Positions 7,627 to 15,722 of a stretch of DNA of 21,999 nt are shown here, in pieces. The stretch spans positions 1 to 21,999 of the IMG/VR virus record IMGVR_UViG_3300044613_003142. One strand, 5' to 3'. Positions within the stretch are counted from its first letter, which is position 1. Each line of letters starts with the position of its first letter. The notes beneath the pieces are model-generated. The model worked only from the letters and a program-made list of their open reading frames with translations. It did not search any database and had not been told where the DNA came from. Both the position numbers and the translations under genes were made by a program. This DNA is from a virus.

Positions 7627-8475
7627 AAATTAAAAATTGAATCTAATTTGAAAATTAGAATTTGTTGAATTGACTAAAGATTTATATACTAAATATGGGT
7701 GTGTAGATCCATTTACTAGATTTAACAACATGCCCGAACCAGTAAAACTTGATGTTATGTTAAAATTATTTGGATCTATTATAGAAGTTAAAGGCCCCCA
7801 ACCAGAAGGATATGCCAACCAAAAACGACTATTAATTGTATTATATGTTAATGTAATAGGGTTAGGACGACTTGAAACAACTTTAGTTCTTGGCGCTCCA
7901 GTAATTTGAGTAGATGTCAAATTATCTTGTCCAGACCCCCAATAGTAAGGAGCTTCGAATGTAATACTTTGTGTGTTACTTTGAATTTCAATCGGGTTAT
8001 TATTTTGATTTCTACCAGTTGCTTTTATATAAACATTATTAGATGTAGAATTTAAATTAACCCCAACAGGAAAATTAAAATTTTGAACAACTGGAGAAAG
8101 TAAAGGTAGACGACCCGTATTATTTACATAACCCTCTACATTTGTGAATCCGGTTAAACTTAAACTTCCTGTATTTATAGTTCCAACAAAAGGAATGGAA
8201 ACTGTTGTTGTACCAAGCTCTTGAACTGCGAAGCCATTTAAAGTAATTGAACCACTTATAAATGGGTAAAAAACATTATTAAGAAAAGATACTACATCAT
8301 TACCACCAGGATTTACCCCTAAAAAACCTTGAACATTTGCAGTAATTTGCCTATTTCCATTAAATGATGTTGAGCCACCCAATTCTCCAGTTGTTGCTAA
8401 ACCAGAACCGTTAAATCTTGGCCTAGTAGCAAAAGATTTTTGACCACTGATTGTTTGGGTACCAGTTGTATAAAC
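6497..8475 (-). repeat. dispersed ~32-nt coding repeat (TTGxQTISG) in two fibre genes
   Basis: Near-identical 32-nt segments encoding (V/T)xxTTG-x-QTISG-x-K occur at 6497-6528, 6803-6834 and 7376-7407 in one gene and 8444-8475 in the next. A fifth copy lies at 17982-18013 in the distant fibre cluster. Similarity is visible at DNA as well as protein level (shared cores such as AATTGTTTGATCGCCAGT on the plus strand), so the copies are plausible substrates for recombination between fibre genes. Confidence 0.75.
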
Positions 8476-8628
8476 AACATTTTGACCAGTTAATTCAATT
8501 TCTGGATTGTACTCGTCTAATATAAAATCAAGTTCATCAAAAGTGACAAAATATCCAGATCCGTACCCGCTTACCAAATCGCCTACGTCTGGATGTAATT
8601 GATTTTTTCTTATTAAACTTTTTGCCAT
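7630..8628 (-). CDS. tail-fibre-like protein, single TTGxQTISG repeat (332 aa)
   Basis: First gene of the fibre cluster after the portal, separated from it by 1 nt. The N-terminus (MAKSLIRKNQLHPDVGDLVSG, then FVTFDELDFILDEYNP) looks like an attachment module; it leads at about residue 51 into VVYTTGTQTISGQKSFATRPRFNGSG, the repeat shared with the next gene and with the 206-aa protein at 17777. The rest is beta-rich with many Asn, Thr, Gly and Ser (GSLSLTGFTNVEGYVNNTG, NNVYIKATGRNQNNNP) and ends in IRFNF, a hydrophobic C-terminus typical of trimeric fibres and beta-barrel tips. No enzyme motif is seen. The role in receptor binding is inferred from module content. Confidence 0.65.
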   Translation of the reverse strand: MAKSLIRKNQLHPDVGDLVSGYGSGYFVTFDELDFILDEYNPEIELTGQNVVYTTGTQTISGQKSFATRPRFNGSGLATTGELGGSTSFNGNRQITANVQGFLGVNPGGNDVVSFLNNVFYPFISGSITLNGFAVQELGTTTVSIPFVGTINTGSLSLTGFTNVEGYVNNTGRLPLLSPVVQNFNFPVGVNLNSTSNNVYIKATGRNQNNNPIEIQSNTQSITFEAPYYWGSGQDNLTSTQITGAPRTKVVSSRPNPITLTYNTINSRFWLAYPSGWGPLTSIIDPNNFNITSSFTGSGMLLNLVNGSTHPYLVYKSLVNSTNSNFQIRFNF

Positions 8629-8629
8629 A

Positions 8630-10534
8630 TTAATCTAATTTGCTATGATACAATAAAATTGCTGTTTTATAATCTAACCCATATTCAGCGGCAATTTCAT
8701 TAATTTTTTCCATATTTACATTTAATTGGACTGGTTTATTAATATAATCATTAATTTTATTCACCCAGTCTTTTGGAGATTCATTTGTTGCAATTGTTTC
8801 TGCAATTGTTTGAATAATTTCTTTTTGTTCTTTGGTTAATCTTTTACGATCATACTTTTCTTTTAAAGTTGTTTCAACTGCTTCAACTAAATTATCAAAT
8901 TTTACTAGATTTTTGGCTACAAGATCCGCGTTAATTTTAGGTTTTACTTCCGATGCTTGAACAGTTGGCGCCGTTCTTGGGGCTTTAGTTGTCTGTGGGG
9001 TTCCAGTTCCCGTAGGTCTTCCAGTTGGTTCTTGTTGACCTTTATTCAAAAGTGGTTGGTATAAACCGTCCTCTTGAAGTTTTCGAAATTCTTGTTGAGA
9101 TTCGACGCTTTCTTCGGGTAGGGGTAATCTTCCAGTATCTATAGCCGTAATCCCCTCTTCTGGAGTAAGAACGCCTAATTCTATAAGTCTTGAATAAACG
9201 CGCGTTAAATTTGCGTCACTCTTAAAGTCAGAGTCTTTAAAACGTGCGACTGGTAAATTTTTAAAACCAAGATTTTTACCAATTTTTTTCATTTCTGGTA
9301 AAATGAACTCATTCATAAATGTTTCACGCGCATGCTTTAATCTTGATAAAAATACTTCTATTTTAGTATTAGTATTAGCATATTTTTCTTCGCCAAAAAG
9401 AACATTATTTAAACCATAACGAATATCACGATCAACAACTTCATATTTTTTAGGATCAAGAATATTACTGATTTCTGGGATAATAAATTTAATATTAGTT
9501 GTATAGTCAGTTACCAGAATACGGCCCACGCTTTCATTTTCGAAAATTTTTCTTAACGTTCCGATTTGTTCTTTAGTCGGCATACCGACTTCATCATTTC
9601 CCATTGTAACCAATAAGACTGCTTGCTGTATTGTACGGCTGATTGCCATATCCATGTTTTTAAGTTCTTGCTTCCAGTTAATATCTTCGAGAACTGGGAA
9701 ACCCATCGGGACGCTAAATGGTTCATAATCTTGTTTTTTATAAAATACTGGAATAAATCTTTCTGGATCTAATTCAAATATCATGTATTGATTTGATTGG
9801 GTAATATTGCTAGTAGTTTTTAAATCTCTTACATTCTTAACTCTTTGAGCAAGTTCTCTATCTTGTTCATTATCTGGATTTGTTAAAACTTGCATTTCAA
9901 AATCGTTTAAAACTTTAATATATTGAGGAGTAATAAATGAAGCTGATCCAATCGCTTGGATATCAGCAGGATTTAAAATAATATATCTAACCGGAATTTC
10001 TCCCGTACGCGCCTCTGTAGTAATTAAATCAGTAAGAACGCGCATGTCTTGTTTGGTAAATTGTGCGTTTAATTTGTATAAAAATACATTTCCACTACGG
10101 AAAAATTCACGGAAAAACATATCTTGTAATTTCCATAAATTAACACGATCTCCCCATGCTTGGAAAAATTTACGGGATTGTTCATTTCCACCAGTAAAAT
10201 AAATAGGCGAGCAACTAAACTCGGTCATTAAATCAATAGTATTTCTAAAAATAGAAAAATTATAATAAGCCTTTTGACATAAAATAATAGTGTCTTTTAT
10301 ACTAATATTTGAGGTATATTTACCATAGCCGCCGCCATAAATAAAAGGAATTACCCCACCTTCAATATTTGCATATTTATCAGTTCTAGAAATTGTTGAT
10401 GCCCGATTTCTTCTTACGGAAGTATTCACTTCCCCACGACTAGCTTTGACTTCTATAGTATCTTTTGATTTTATAGACCCTTCAATTACCTGTGGTTCTG
10501 GGAACTTAATATTTTTATTGGTATTACGCGCCAT
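8630..10534 (-). CDS. portal protein (634 aa)
   Basis: Forms the dodecameric vertex ring through which DNA enters and leaves the head. It lies directly downstream of the terminase gene, the most conserved gene pair in tailed phages. Portal-like features include the N-terminal clip/wing region with GGVIPFIYGGGYG and aromatic helices, the segment WKQELKNMDMAISRTIQQAVLLVTMG, and YGLNNVLFGEEKYANTNTKIE followed by a long helical stem. A low-complexity Pro/Thr linker at about 505-535 precedes a charged C-terminal helical extension of about 100 residues (ADLVAKNLVKFDNLVEAVETT), longer than needed for a minimal portal. The start is the ATG 19 nt after a GTGTAA element and just after a TATAATAAG box. 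Confidence 0.85.
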   Translation of the reverse strand: MARNTNKNIKFPEPQVIEGSIKSKDTIEVKASRGEVNTSVRRNRASTISRTDKYANIEGGVIPFIYGGGYGKYTSNISIKDTIILCQKAYYNFSIFRNTIDLMTEFSCSPIYFTGGNEQSRKFFQAWGDRVNLWKLQDMFFREFFRSGNVFLYKLNAQFTKQDMRVLTDLITTEARTGEIPVRYIILNPADIQAIGSASFITPQYIKVLNDFEMQVLTNPDNEQDRELAQRVKNVRDLKTTSNITQSNQYMIFELDPERFIPVFYKKQDYEPFSVPMGFPVLEDINWKQELKNMDMAISRTIQQAVLLVTMGNDEVGMPTKEQIGTLRKIFENESVGRILVTDYTTNIKFIIPEISNILDPKKYEVVDRDIRYGLNNVLFGEEKYANTNTKIEVFLSRLKHARETFMNEFILPEMKKIGKNLGFKNLPVARFKDSDFKSDANLTRVYSRLIELGVLTPEEGITAIDTGRLPLPEESVESQQEFRKLQEDGLYQPLLNKGQQEPTGRPTGTGTPQTTKAPRTAPTVQASEVKPKINADLVAKNLVKFDNLVEAVETTLKEKYDRKRLTKEQKEIIQTIAETIATNESPKDWVNKINDYINKPVQLNVNMEKINEIAAEYGLDYKTAILLYHSKLD

Positions 10535-10536
10535 AA

Positions 10537-10560
10537 CTTATTATAACAGTCTATTACACC
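10537..10560 (-). promoter_or_regulatory. candidate phage promoter ahead of portal
   Basis: In the 42-nt gap between TerL and portal the minus strand reads GGTGTAATAGAC (core at 10560-10554) and then TATAATAAG (10545-10537), just before the portal ATG. The combination of a GTGTAA core and a TATAATA box resembles the sites ahead of the capsid block and PhoH. No Shine-Dalgarno is present. Confidence 0.4.
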
Positions 10561-10576
10561 GAAATCTGATATTTTA

Positions 10577-12481
10577 TTAGATTAATTCTGCGACAAACTC
10601 TGTATTTTTCTTTGCAAAATTCTCTGGAGCCATTATATCAAAATAAGCTTTAACACCCCAATTTCCAAGCATAAGGGTAGTATAGTTATCTTTTCTAGCC
10701 CTATTTATACTTGTAGATTTTCTTAAATGAGACGGTAAATCAAAACTTTGAGTACCCCTAGATGTTGTGGTTACTTCAACGTTAGCGCACTGATCTTTAG
10801 TATCTTGGACGATAAAATCTTGTTCTTCTATAAATTCGCGTACGGTCAATTTCTTTGTTTCATATTCATTATCCGCTTTTTCTCCAATACCTCTAGGATA
10901 TATATACTCCATCGGAAGATTCATTGTAAAAATATTTTCTAAAATATCAGGATGGTTACTCGCGCGCGAAGCAAACCATATTTTTTTATGATCAATACAA
11001 GTTTGTAAATAAGAGTTAGCGCGACCCAAAAAGAAACTTGTAAAATATTGTTTAATACATATATTGCCAAAATCTTTATTATATTGACGAGCACAGTCTT
11101 TTAACATCTTTGTGTAATCTTCATTTTCTTTATCAGAATCAAAATCTACAAACCCAACTTTGCGATTCATGTCTTTAAAAAATTGTGAATTATTTACCGC
11201 ATCTATAAAAGTATCTGCACCCGCATGGTCGATAATAATCAAGGCAATATTAAAGTTTTTATATAAATAATAAAAATATTTTATATGATCTTGCAAAGAT
11301 GACCCTGCGGCTTGGTATCCATGAACTAATACGCCTTGTTTTTTTTCTTCGTCTAACTCAATAACGCTCATGGCAAAATAATCGGCAACTTTAGAAGACG
11401 AAAAGTTAGGGTCAATTGACAGAATATATTTTTTATCACTATCGCCAACCACTTTAGTAGTTGGATACTCTCCGTCTGAGATCGTACACTCATGCATTTT
11501 TTTAGGTGAAAAATAACTATCCCCGCCATCAATAAAACGAGCACAATATTCACGCAAGAAAGAATGATGTGAACTCCCACCACTTTTAGCAACTTGAATC
11601 GCGCCTTGATCTACCATGTGTTGAGGCAAAGCTTCGTAACTTAATTGAGAAATAAAATATGTCCCAGGAAGCTCTCCCTCTTTAGACTCTTGCTCGTCTG
11701 GGTGTTCTACTAAATGTGACCATTGTTGATAAACGCGAAATAAATGTTCAAAGGTATAACTTGCAGAACTTAAACATAACATTTGAGATGTATTCTCAAA
11801 GATATGCCTATTATCTGGATGTAGCAAGCCCTTTTTTATTAATTCTTCTTCTAATTTTCTAATACGAATACGTTCGCCTACATCTCTTGGAGAACTCAAG
11901 AATGGAATAAGAACATTGTCAATAATATCCGGAGGTAAAAGTAAAAACTCATCCAAAATAAGTACGTTAGCGCGGATACCACGAATTTTTTCTCCAGTTA
12001 GTGGAATAGCTGTGATGCTGCCACCATTAATTTGCCATTCGTATTGGTCATTCCGCTTACTTTTTAAACCAAAACATTGTCTGGCTAAGGCCGCGCCTGG
12101 AGACATTAAAAATTTTTCAATTTCATTAAAAACACGGCGACTAGTACGAAAGTTAATAGATGCAATAAGTATTTTAGTTCCAGGCTCTAACATACATTTA
12201 AGAATACAATAGATCGCAGCGCAAAAACTTTTAGCACCACCACGACCCCAAACTAACATACAGTAATTTCTATTAAAAAAAGAATTCAGCGTTAATTCTT
12301 GGTAGGCTTCTAATGTTAAGCCCATTGATAGCTCTGTAGTAAAACCAAGATTATATCTTAGGAATTTAGCAAGGCTAACCCTTGCCTCTTCGTCAGTTAA
12401 ATCGCCCTTTAAATTAAGTAACTCTTTATTAACGTTAGCTAATGGTTTAGATTTTTTTTGATTTCCTACGATGAGTGCCAT
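10577..12481 (-). CDS. terL: terminase large subunit (634 aa)
   Basis: The ATP-driven motor and headful or cos nuclease for DNA packaging. The N-terminal ATPase has a Walker A loop at 78-85 (WGRGGAKS, K84), a Walker B at about 173-178 (VLILDEF, D177 and E178) and a coupling-type segment near MLCLSSASY. The C-terminal RNase H-like nuclease is indicated by YILSIDPNF (D357), ALIIIDHAGAD (D418) and a candidate third acid in RARKDNY (D598). The length is normal for a large-phage TerL. Its first 16 nt overlap the 3' end of the XPF-type nuclease gene, so the two are probably co-translated. Odd point: the residue before the P-loop Lys is Ala (GAKS) rather than the commoner Gly. Confidence 0.93.
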   Translation of the reverse strand: MALIVGNQKKSKPLANVNKELLNLKGDLTDEEARVSLAKFLRYNLGFTTELSMGLTLEAYQELTLNSFFNRNYCMLVWGRGGAKSFCAAIYCILKCMLEPGTKILIASINFRTSRRVFNEIEKFLMSPGAALARQCFGLKSKRNDQYEWQINGGSITAIPLTGEKIRGIRANVLILDEFLLLPPDIIDNVLIPFLSSPRDVGERIRIRKLEEELIKKGLLHPDNRHIFENTSQMLCLSSASYTFEHLFRVYQQWSHLVEHPDEQESKEGELPGTYFISQLSYEALPQHMVDQGAIQVAKSGGSSHHSFLREYCARFIDGGDSYFSPKKMHECTISDGEYPTTKVVGDSDKKYILSIDPNFSSSKVADYFAMSVIELDEEKKQGVLVHGYQAAGSSLQDHIKYFYYLYKNFNIALIIIDHAGADTFIDAVNNSQFFKDMNRKVGFVDFDSDKENEDYTKMLKDCARQYNKDFGNICIKQYFTSFFLGRANSYLQTCIDHKKIWFASRASNHPDILENIFTMNLPMEYIYPRGIGEKADNEYETKKLTVREFIEEQDFIVQDTKDQCANVEVTTTSRGTQSFDLPSHLRKSTSINRARKDNYTTLMLGNWGVKAYFDIMAPENFAKKNTEFVAELI

Positions 12482-13401
12482 TTTGTATCAAAGTAATATT
12501 GTAAATCTATTTTACAGGCCTCTTCATTCATACCTAAAATATGAAGTGTTTTATTTCTGGCTTCTTCGCGCCCATCACAAAAAACAAATTGTAAATTATC
12601 ATATTGACGTAATAATTTTCTCATGTTATGAGCAATAAATTCACCAGAAGCTTTGCCAAATTTTTGTTTTTGATACATCATATTATTAAGAGTTGATTCA
12701 ACAACTACTACAATATATCCTTCTAATTTTTTAGCCTTTTGAATTTCGCGTTCGAATCTTTCACGACCGCCACTTAAAGTTCCATATAAATCACTCAAAC
12801 TTTTACGTTCAACTGCTAATTTATTATTAGGGTGTAGCGAATAATCACCATATTCTAATTTAGATTCTATTAAAGTATGACCTTCAAAATGAAATGGCTT
12901 TTGTTCTCGGCTATCTACAATAATTTGTGGAATGGGAGTAAATGGGATCTCTTCTGGAATTTCATAATTAAACCTGGAATGCAATCCATGTTTTTGATAT
13001 AAATTCTTGTAACGCATTCCAGAAAATGACTCCATCGTACTAACTGGTAATAAGCAATTAATACTTTGACACTCTACCTGACTGGGCGCCATATCAAGAG
13101 TTTTTAAATCACAATATTGCCCTAACTTACTTTTAAAATAATCCGCACACTCTTCTTTGGAAAGAGTCTTTAACCAGTTTTTATAGTTTTTTTTATCAAC
13201 AAAATCGCAATTAATATATTGGTCAAAAGATTTATATTCTAATTTTGTCCCATTAAAACGATCAATGCGCTTCCAATAAGTTTCAAAATAAGTTTTACAG
13301 GAAAGCTTATGGTAATATCTTAAATGTTTTTGAAGTTCGGCAAAATAATTAAATTCTTCACCACAAACTTTACATTTTAAGTATATTTTGTTCTTATTCA
13401 T
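12466..13401 (-). CDS. C2H2 zinc-finger plus ERCC4/XPF-type nuclease (311 aa)
   Basis: A predicted structure-specific DNA endonuclease. Residues 10-31 form a C2H2 finger (C10, C13, H26, H31; C-x2-C-x12-H-x4-H). Residues about 158-295 match the ERCC4 nuclease fold: IIVDSREQKPF, LEYGDYSLH with GDY at 185-187, and the signature VERKSLSDL giving E198-R199-K200-x3-D204, followed by a VVVVES strand and KLLRQYDNLQFVF. These are the catalytic motifs of XPF/Mus81-family nucleases. The middle part has several Cys (ECADYF, ECQSINC) of unknown role. The gene overlaps the terL start by 16 nt. Co-expression suggests resolving branched DNA before packaging, or a recombination or homing role; the former is my inference. 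Confidence 0.82.
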   Translation of the reverse strand: MNKNKIYLKCKVCGEEFNYFAELQKHLRYYHKLSCKTYFETYWKRIDRFNGTKLEYKSFDQYINCDFVDKKNYKNWLKTLSKEECADYFKSKLGQYCDLKTLDMAPSQVECQSINCLLPVSTMESFSGMRYKNLYQKHGLHSRFNYEIPEEIPFTPIPQIIVDSREQKPFHFEGHTLIESKLEYGDYSLHPNNKLAVERKSLSDLYGTLSGGRERFEREIQKAKKLEGYIVVVVESTLNNMMYQKQKFGKASGEFIAHNMRKLLRQYDNLQFVFCDGREEARNKTLHILGMNEEACKIDLQYYFDTKWHSS

Positions 13402-13412
13402 AATATATTATA

Positions 13413-14519
13413 TTAACTATGAACCATTTCATCTATATCAATTCCACGAATTATTGCCTTTAGTTCGTCCATGGATGATAAACGTTTTGCTTCGTCTTCT
13501 AAATTTTGTTTTTGAGCTTCTGCTAGATGAATAATACTTTTGCGACGTTCCTCATCTTTCCACGCCTGTACTAAATTAAGAATACTAGCGTTTTCCTGTT
13601 TCCGCTCTTGTATTTTTTTAGATCTATCATCTACAAGTGATTTATATAATTTATTTTGCCTATTACGACATTGGTTATATTCAGTTTGTAAGCTACTAAT
13701 CGCCTCATTAAGACTCATTTTAATATTGCGCCCCTCGTCTTCTTCGGAGGCTTGACGTAATAATTGTCGCAAATCTTCAACTTGTTGTAAAATTGTAGAA
13801 GCAGTAACAACTTCTGTACACAAGGTAATAAATTGATCTAATTCTTCTTGTGTTAAGTCTTCCTTGTCATAAGTATAACGAATAAAAGCATCCTCAAATA
13901 ATTTACGATCATCCTCACGACGATAGGTATTAATTTGATAACAAAAACTAAAAGTATTCAAATATCTTTGTAGCATCTCAACTTGTTTAATCTGCACAGC
14001 TTTTAATTTCTTATCTTCCCATCCCAAATTAAGATATTTATTAATTCTAAACAAGGTTTGATCCATACGGCGCGGCGGAAAATATTCTCCAATATGACTT
14101 TGTACCGGAGCCTCTGATTCTTTCGGTACATAAGTCGTCATATCTAAATATGTAGGATCAGCCTTTTGGAGTTTGTTAACATATTTGTTGACTTCGCGTG
14201 ATTCGAGACTGAGATGGGTCAAATTATTATTTTTAAATAAAATTTTAGCCATATCAAGATAGTGCTGATTTTTATAATTATTTTTTATAAATTCTTCATG
14301 ATCTGTTGTTAATGAAATTCGATCTCTTTGAAAAACAGAGCGATTTTTATATTCAATATTATTATCTAATAAAAACTGTTTTAGTGCGCGCCCTTCTTTG
14401 CTACGACTATCTATATTTTCATTTTCATAAACATAGGCAGTAATTTCTGTTAAACTCGATTCGGGATTTTTTGTTAAAATTTCTTTTGCGCGATTTTGCT
14501 GATATTCATTTAAATGCAT
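13413..14519 (-). CDS. coiled-coil protein of unknown function upstream of TerL (368 aa)
   Basis: Not recognised. The first 130 residues are helical with a repeat-like, possibly DNA-binding layout (YQQNRAKEILTKNPESSLTEI, HEEFIKNNYKNQHYLDMAKIL). The middle has an Arg/Tyr-rich stretch (SFCYQINTYRREDDRKLFEDAF), and residues about 235-350 are strongly charged heptad-like coiled coil (QQVEDLRQLLRQASEEDEGR, KKIQERKQENASILNL). There is no signal or membrane segment. Its ATG overlaps the sigma-like gene stop (TAATG), and a nuclease and TerL follow. The position one or two genes upstream of terL makes a small-terminase or packaging-accessory role conceivable, but it is larger than most small subunits and no family motif is visible. 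Confidence 0.55.
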   Translation of the reverse strand: MHLNEYQQNRAKEILTKNPESSLTEITAYVYENENIDSRSKEGRALKQFLLDNNIEYKNRSVFQRDRISLTTDHEEFIKNNYKNQHYLDMAKILFKNNNLTHLSLESREVNKYVNKLQKADPTYLDMTTYVPKESEAPVQSHIGEYFPPRRMDQTLFRINKYLNLGWEDKKLKAVQIKQVEMLQRYLNTFSFCYQINTYRREDDRKLFEDAFIRYTYDKEDLTQEELDQFITLCTEVVTASTILQQVEDLRQLLRQASEEDEGRNIKMSLNEAISSLQTEYNQCRNRQNKLYKSLVDDRSKKIQERKQENASILNLVQAWKDEERRKSIIHLAEAQKQNLEDEAKRLSSMDELKAIIRGIDIDEMVHS

Positions 14520-15229
14520 TATAATACCTCCCTTACTACTTCACGAGCTTTTTGTAAAATTTTTGATTTGATTTTACTAATTTGTCTATATGCTGGCCGC
14601 CCTTCTTTTAAACTTAATTTATAACCCATTTTTTTTGCTACTTCCGCCTCGTCTAAATGCTGTAAAAACATATAGTCGTATACTTTCCACTCAATGATAC
14701 TTAAATTTTTCTTCATGATTTCATGAAAAAGTGGCATTAAATTTTCTATATCCATCATATTCTCCGTATCATGTAAAACATTTTCTAAGGTTGTTTCGGG
14801 ATTGTCATGGTTTGGACTATGAATACTTAATGGAAATTTTACATCATATGCTGATTTTTTACTTTTTTCCCATTTAGAATAGTCCTTACAAGAATTATTT
14901 TGTGTTCCATATATAGAACAACCATAATCTCCAGTATTAAAAGGACATTTTAAACATGGGCGCGAGAAGTTAGAATAATGGTTTCTCAACATGTTTGTCA
15001 TTTGGTGGTTAATAACTTGATTAAGCCATGGCCTCATAGGGCGTAATGGATCCCATTTCTCCCATTTCTTATAGATATGTATTCTTAATCTTTGAGCAAC
15101 ATCTTCGAAATCCATCCATGCGATGGCAGTTAAATGCCAACGATGTTTGCGTTTTTGAATTTCAGAATTAATAATATCTATCGAGTCTTCGAAAGATGGC
15201 CTAACAACGCCTTTTTTCTTACGTGGCAT
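14519..15229 (-). CDS. sigma-70-like factor with a four-cysteine insert (236 aa)
   Basis: A probable phage transcription initiation factor. Residues about 32-88 resemble sigma region 2 (WMDFEDVAQRLRIHIYKKWEKWD, PWLNQVINHQMTNMLRNHY), with the typical helical core and Arg/Asn-rich end. Residues about 175-230 resemble region 4 (LSIIEWKVYDYMFLQHLDEAEVAKKMGYK, then SKIKSKILQKAREV) as a helix-turn-helix. Between them lies an insert with C92, C95, C104 and C114 (CLKC-x8-C-x9-C), suggesting a zinc or other metal site. The protein is small like T4 gp55-type late factors. It sits 1 nt after a zinc-ribbon gene, and the pair leads an operon with a strong candidate promoter. ECF-like or gp55-like assignment is not resolved. 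Confidence 0.65.
   Translation of the reverse strand: MPRKKKGVVRPSFEDSIDIINSEIQKRKHRWHLTAIAWMDFEDVAQRLRIHIYKKWEKWDPLRPMRPWLNQVINHQMTNMLRNHYSNFSRPCLKCPFNTGDYGCSIYGTQNNSCKDYSKWEKSKKSAYDVKFPLSIHSPNHDNPETTLENVLHDTENMMDIENLMPLFHEIMKKNLSIIEWKVYDYMFLQHLDEAEVAKKMGYKLSLKEGRPAYRQISKIKSKILQKAREVVREVL
14526..14532 (-). promoter_or_regulatory. strong Shine-Dalgarno inside the sigma-like gene end
   Basis: GGGAGGT on the minus strand lies 7 nt (from its GGAGG core) before the ATG of the 368-aa coiled-coil gene, within the last codons of the sigma-like gene. Few other genes here have such a site, so it supports that ATG as the start. Part of the match could simply reflect the codons for Arg-Glu-Val. Confidence 0.5.
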
Positions 15230-15230
15230 A

Positions 15231-15635
15231 TTATTTAGATCTTAACGAGCCAGCTTCTTTTTGAAATTCTGATAAAATTTCTTCTTTAGTTTTTGTTTGA
15301 ATATTATTTTGATTATTTACCTCGATAGGAGCAGATGGGTTATCAATTAAACTTCCAAAAGATTCCCCTTTAGGCTGGTAAACATCTACTTTAAAAGATG
15401 GTTTAATTTTTTTAAAGTCAATATTACTCTCTACCGTATCATAACTTTCATCGCTAATTTCTATAGAGTTTATATTTTTCTTTAATTTTAATTCATTTAA
15501 AAATTTATTTCTTTTATCTTCTATTGGCGCGGAAGATGATTTACTAGCAAACGATTGCCCACAAAAAGCGCAAAATTTTGGTAGTTCAAAATTGTATTGA
15601 GTGGTCTTCCCACATTTCGAGCAAAAATATTTCAT
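15231..15635 (-). CDS. zinc-ribbon protein of unknown function (134 aa)
   Basis: The N-terminus is a zinc ribbon: FCSKCGKTTQYNF and later FCAFCGQSFA give two CxxC pairs (C5, C8 and C22, C25). The rest is polar and probably mostly disordered (Ser, Lys, Asn and Glu rich), with short conserved-looking pieces such as SFGSLIDNPSAPIEV and a C-terminal helix KTKEEILSEFQKEAG. It is the first gene of the minus-strand operon that continues with the sigma-like factor, and its ATG immediately follows the left arm of the divergent repeat, so its mRNA may be nearly leaderless. A transcription-related adaptor or polymerase-binding role is a guess from the zinc ribbon and neighbour. Confidence 0.6.
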   Translation of the reverse strand: MKYFCSKCGKTTQYNFELPKFCAFCGQSFASKSSSAPIEDKRNKFLNELKLKKNINSIEISDESYDTVESNIDFKKIKPSFKVDVYQPKGESFGSLIDNPSAPIEVNNQNNIQTKTKEEILSEFQKEAGSLRSK

Positions 15636-15712
15636 ACACTAGTATTTTATAGGTTTACACAAAAAAATTCCAAAATCTCTTCTATAAACATTTTATAAAA
15701 ATACTAGTGTAA
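15636..15712. promoter_or_regulatory. symmetric divergent control region
   Basis: Two outward-facing arms flank a 42-nt centre. The left arm read on the minus strand is TATAAAATACTAGTGT (15651-15636), abutting the ATG of the zinc-ribbon gene. The right arm on the plus strand is TATAAAAATACTAGTGT (15694-15710), 12 nt before the ATG of the HExxH gene. The arms differ by a single A. Each contains a TATAAAA(A)TA box, the palindrome ACTAGT and an AGTGT core; the right arm completes AGTGTAA. The layout suggests paired divergent phage promoters or one symmetric operator serving both genes. Confidence 0.6.
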
Positions 15713-15722
15713 ATAACTATTG

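Noticed and set aside
6130-8628. One continuous fibre gene split by sequencing errors
   Set aside because: The junctions have proper stops with coupled ATGs (3-nt gap and TAATG overlap), and each protein has its own N-terminal module.
11368-11592. Minus-strand hydrophobic frame inside terL
   Set aside because: Lies wholly within the terminase gene in another frame, with no ribosome binding site or conserved feature.
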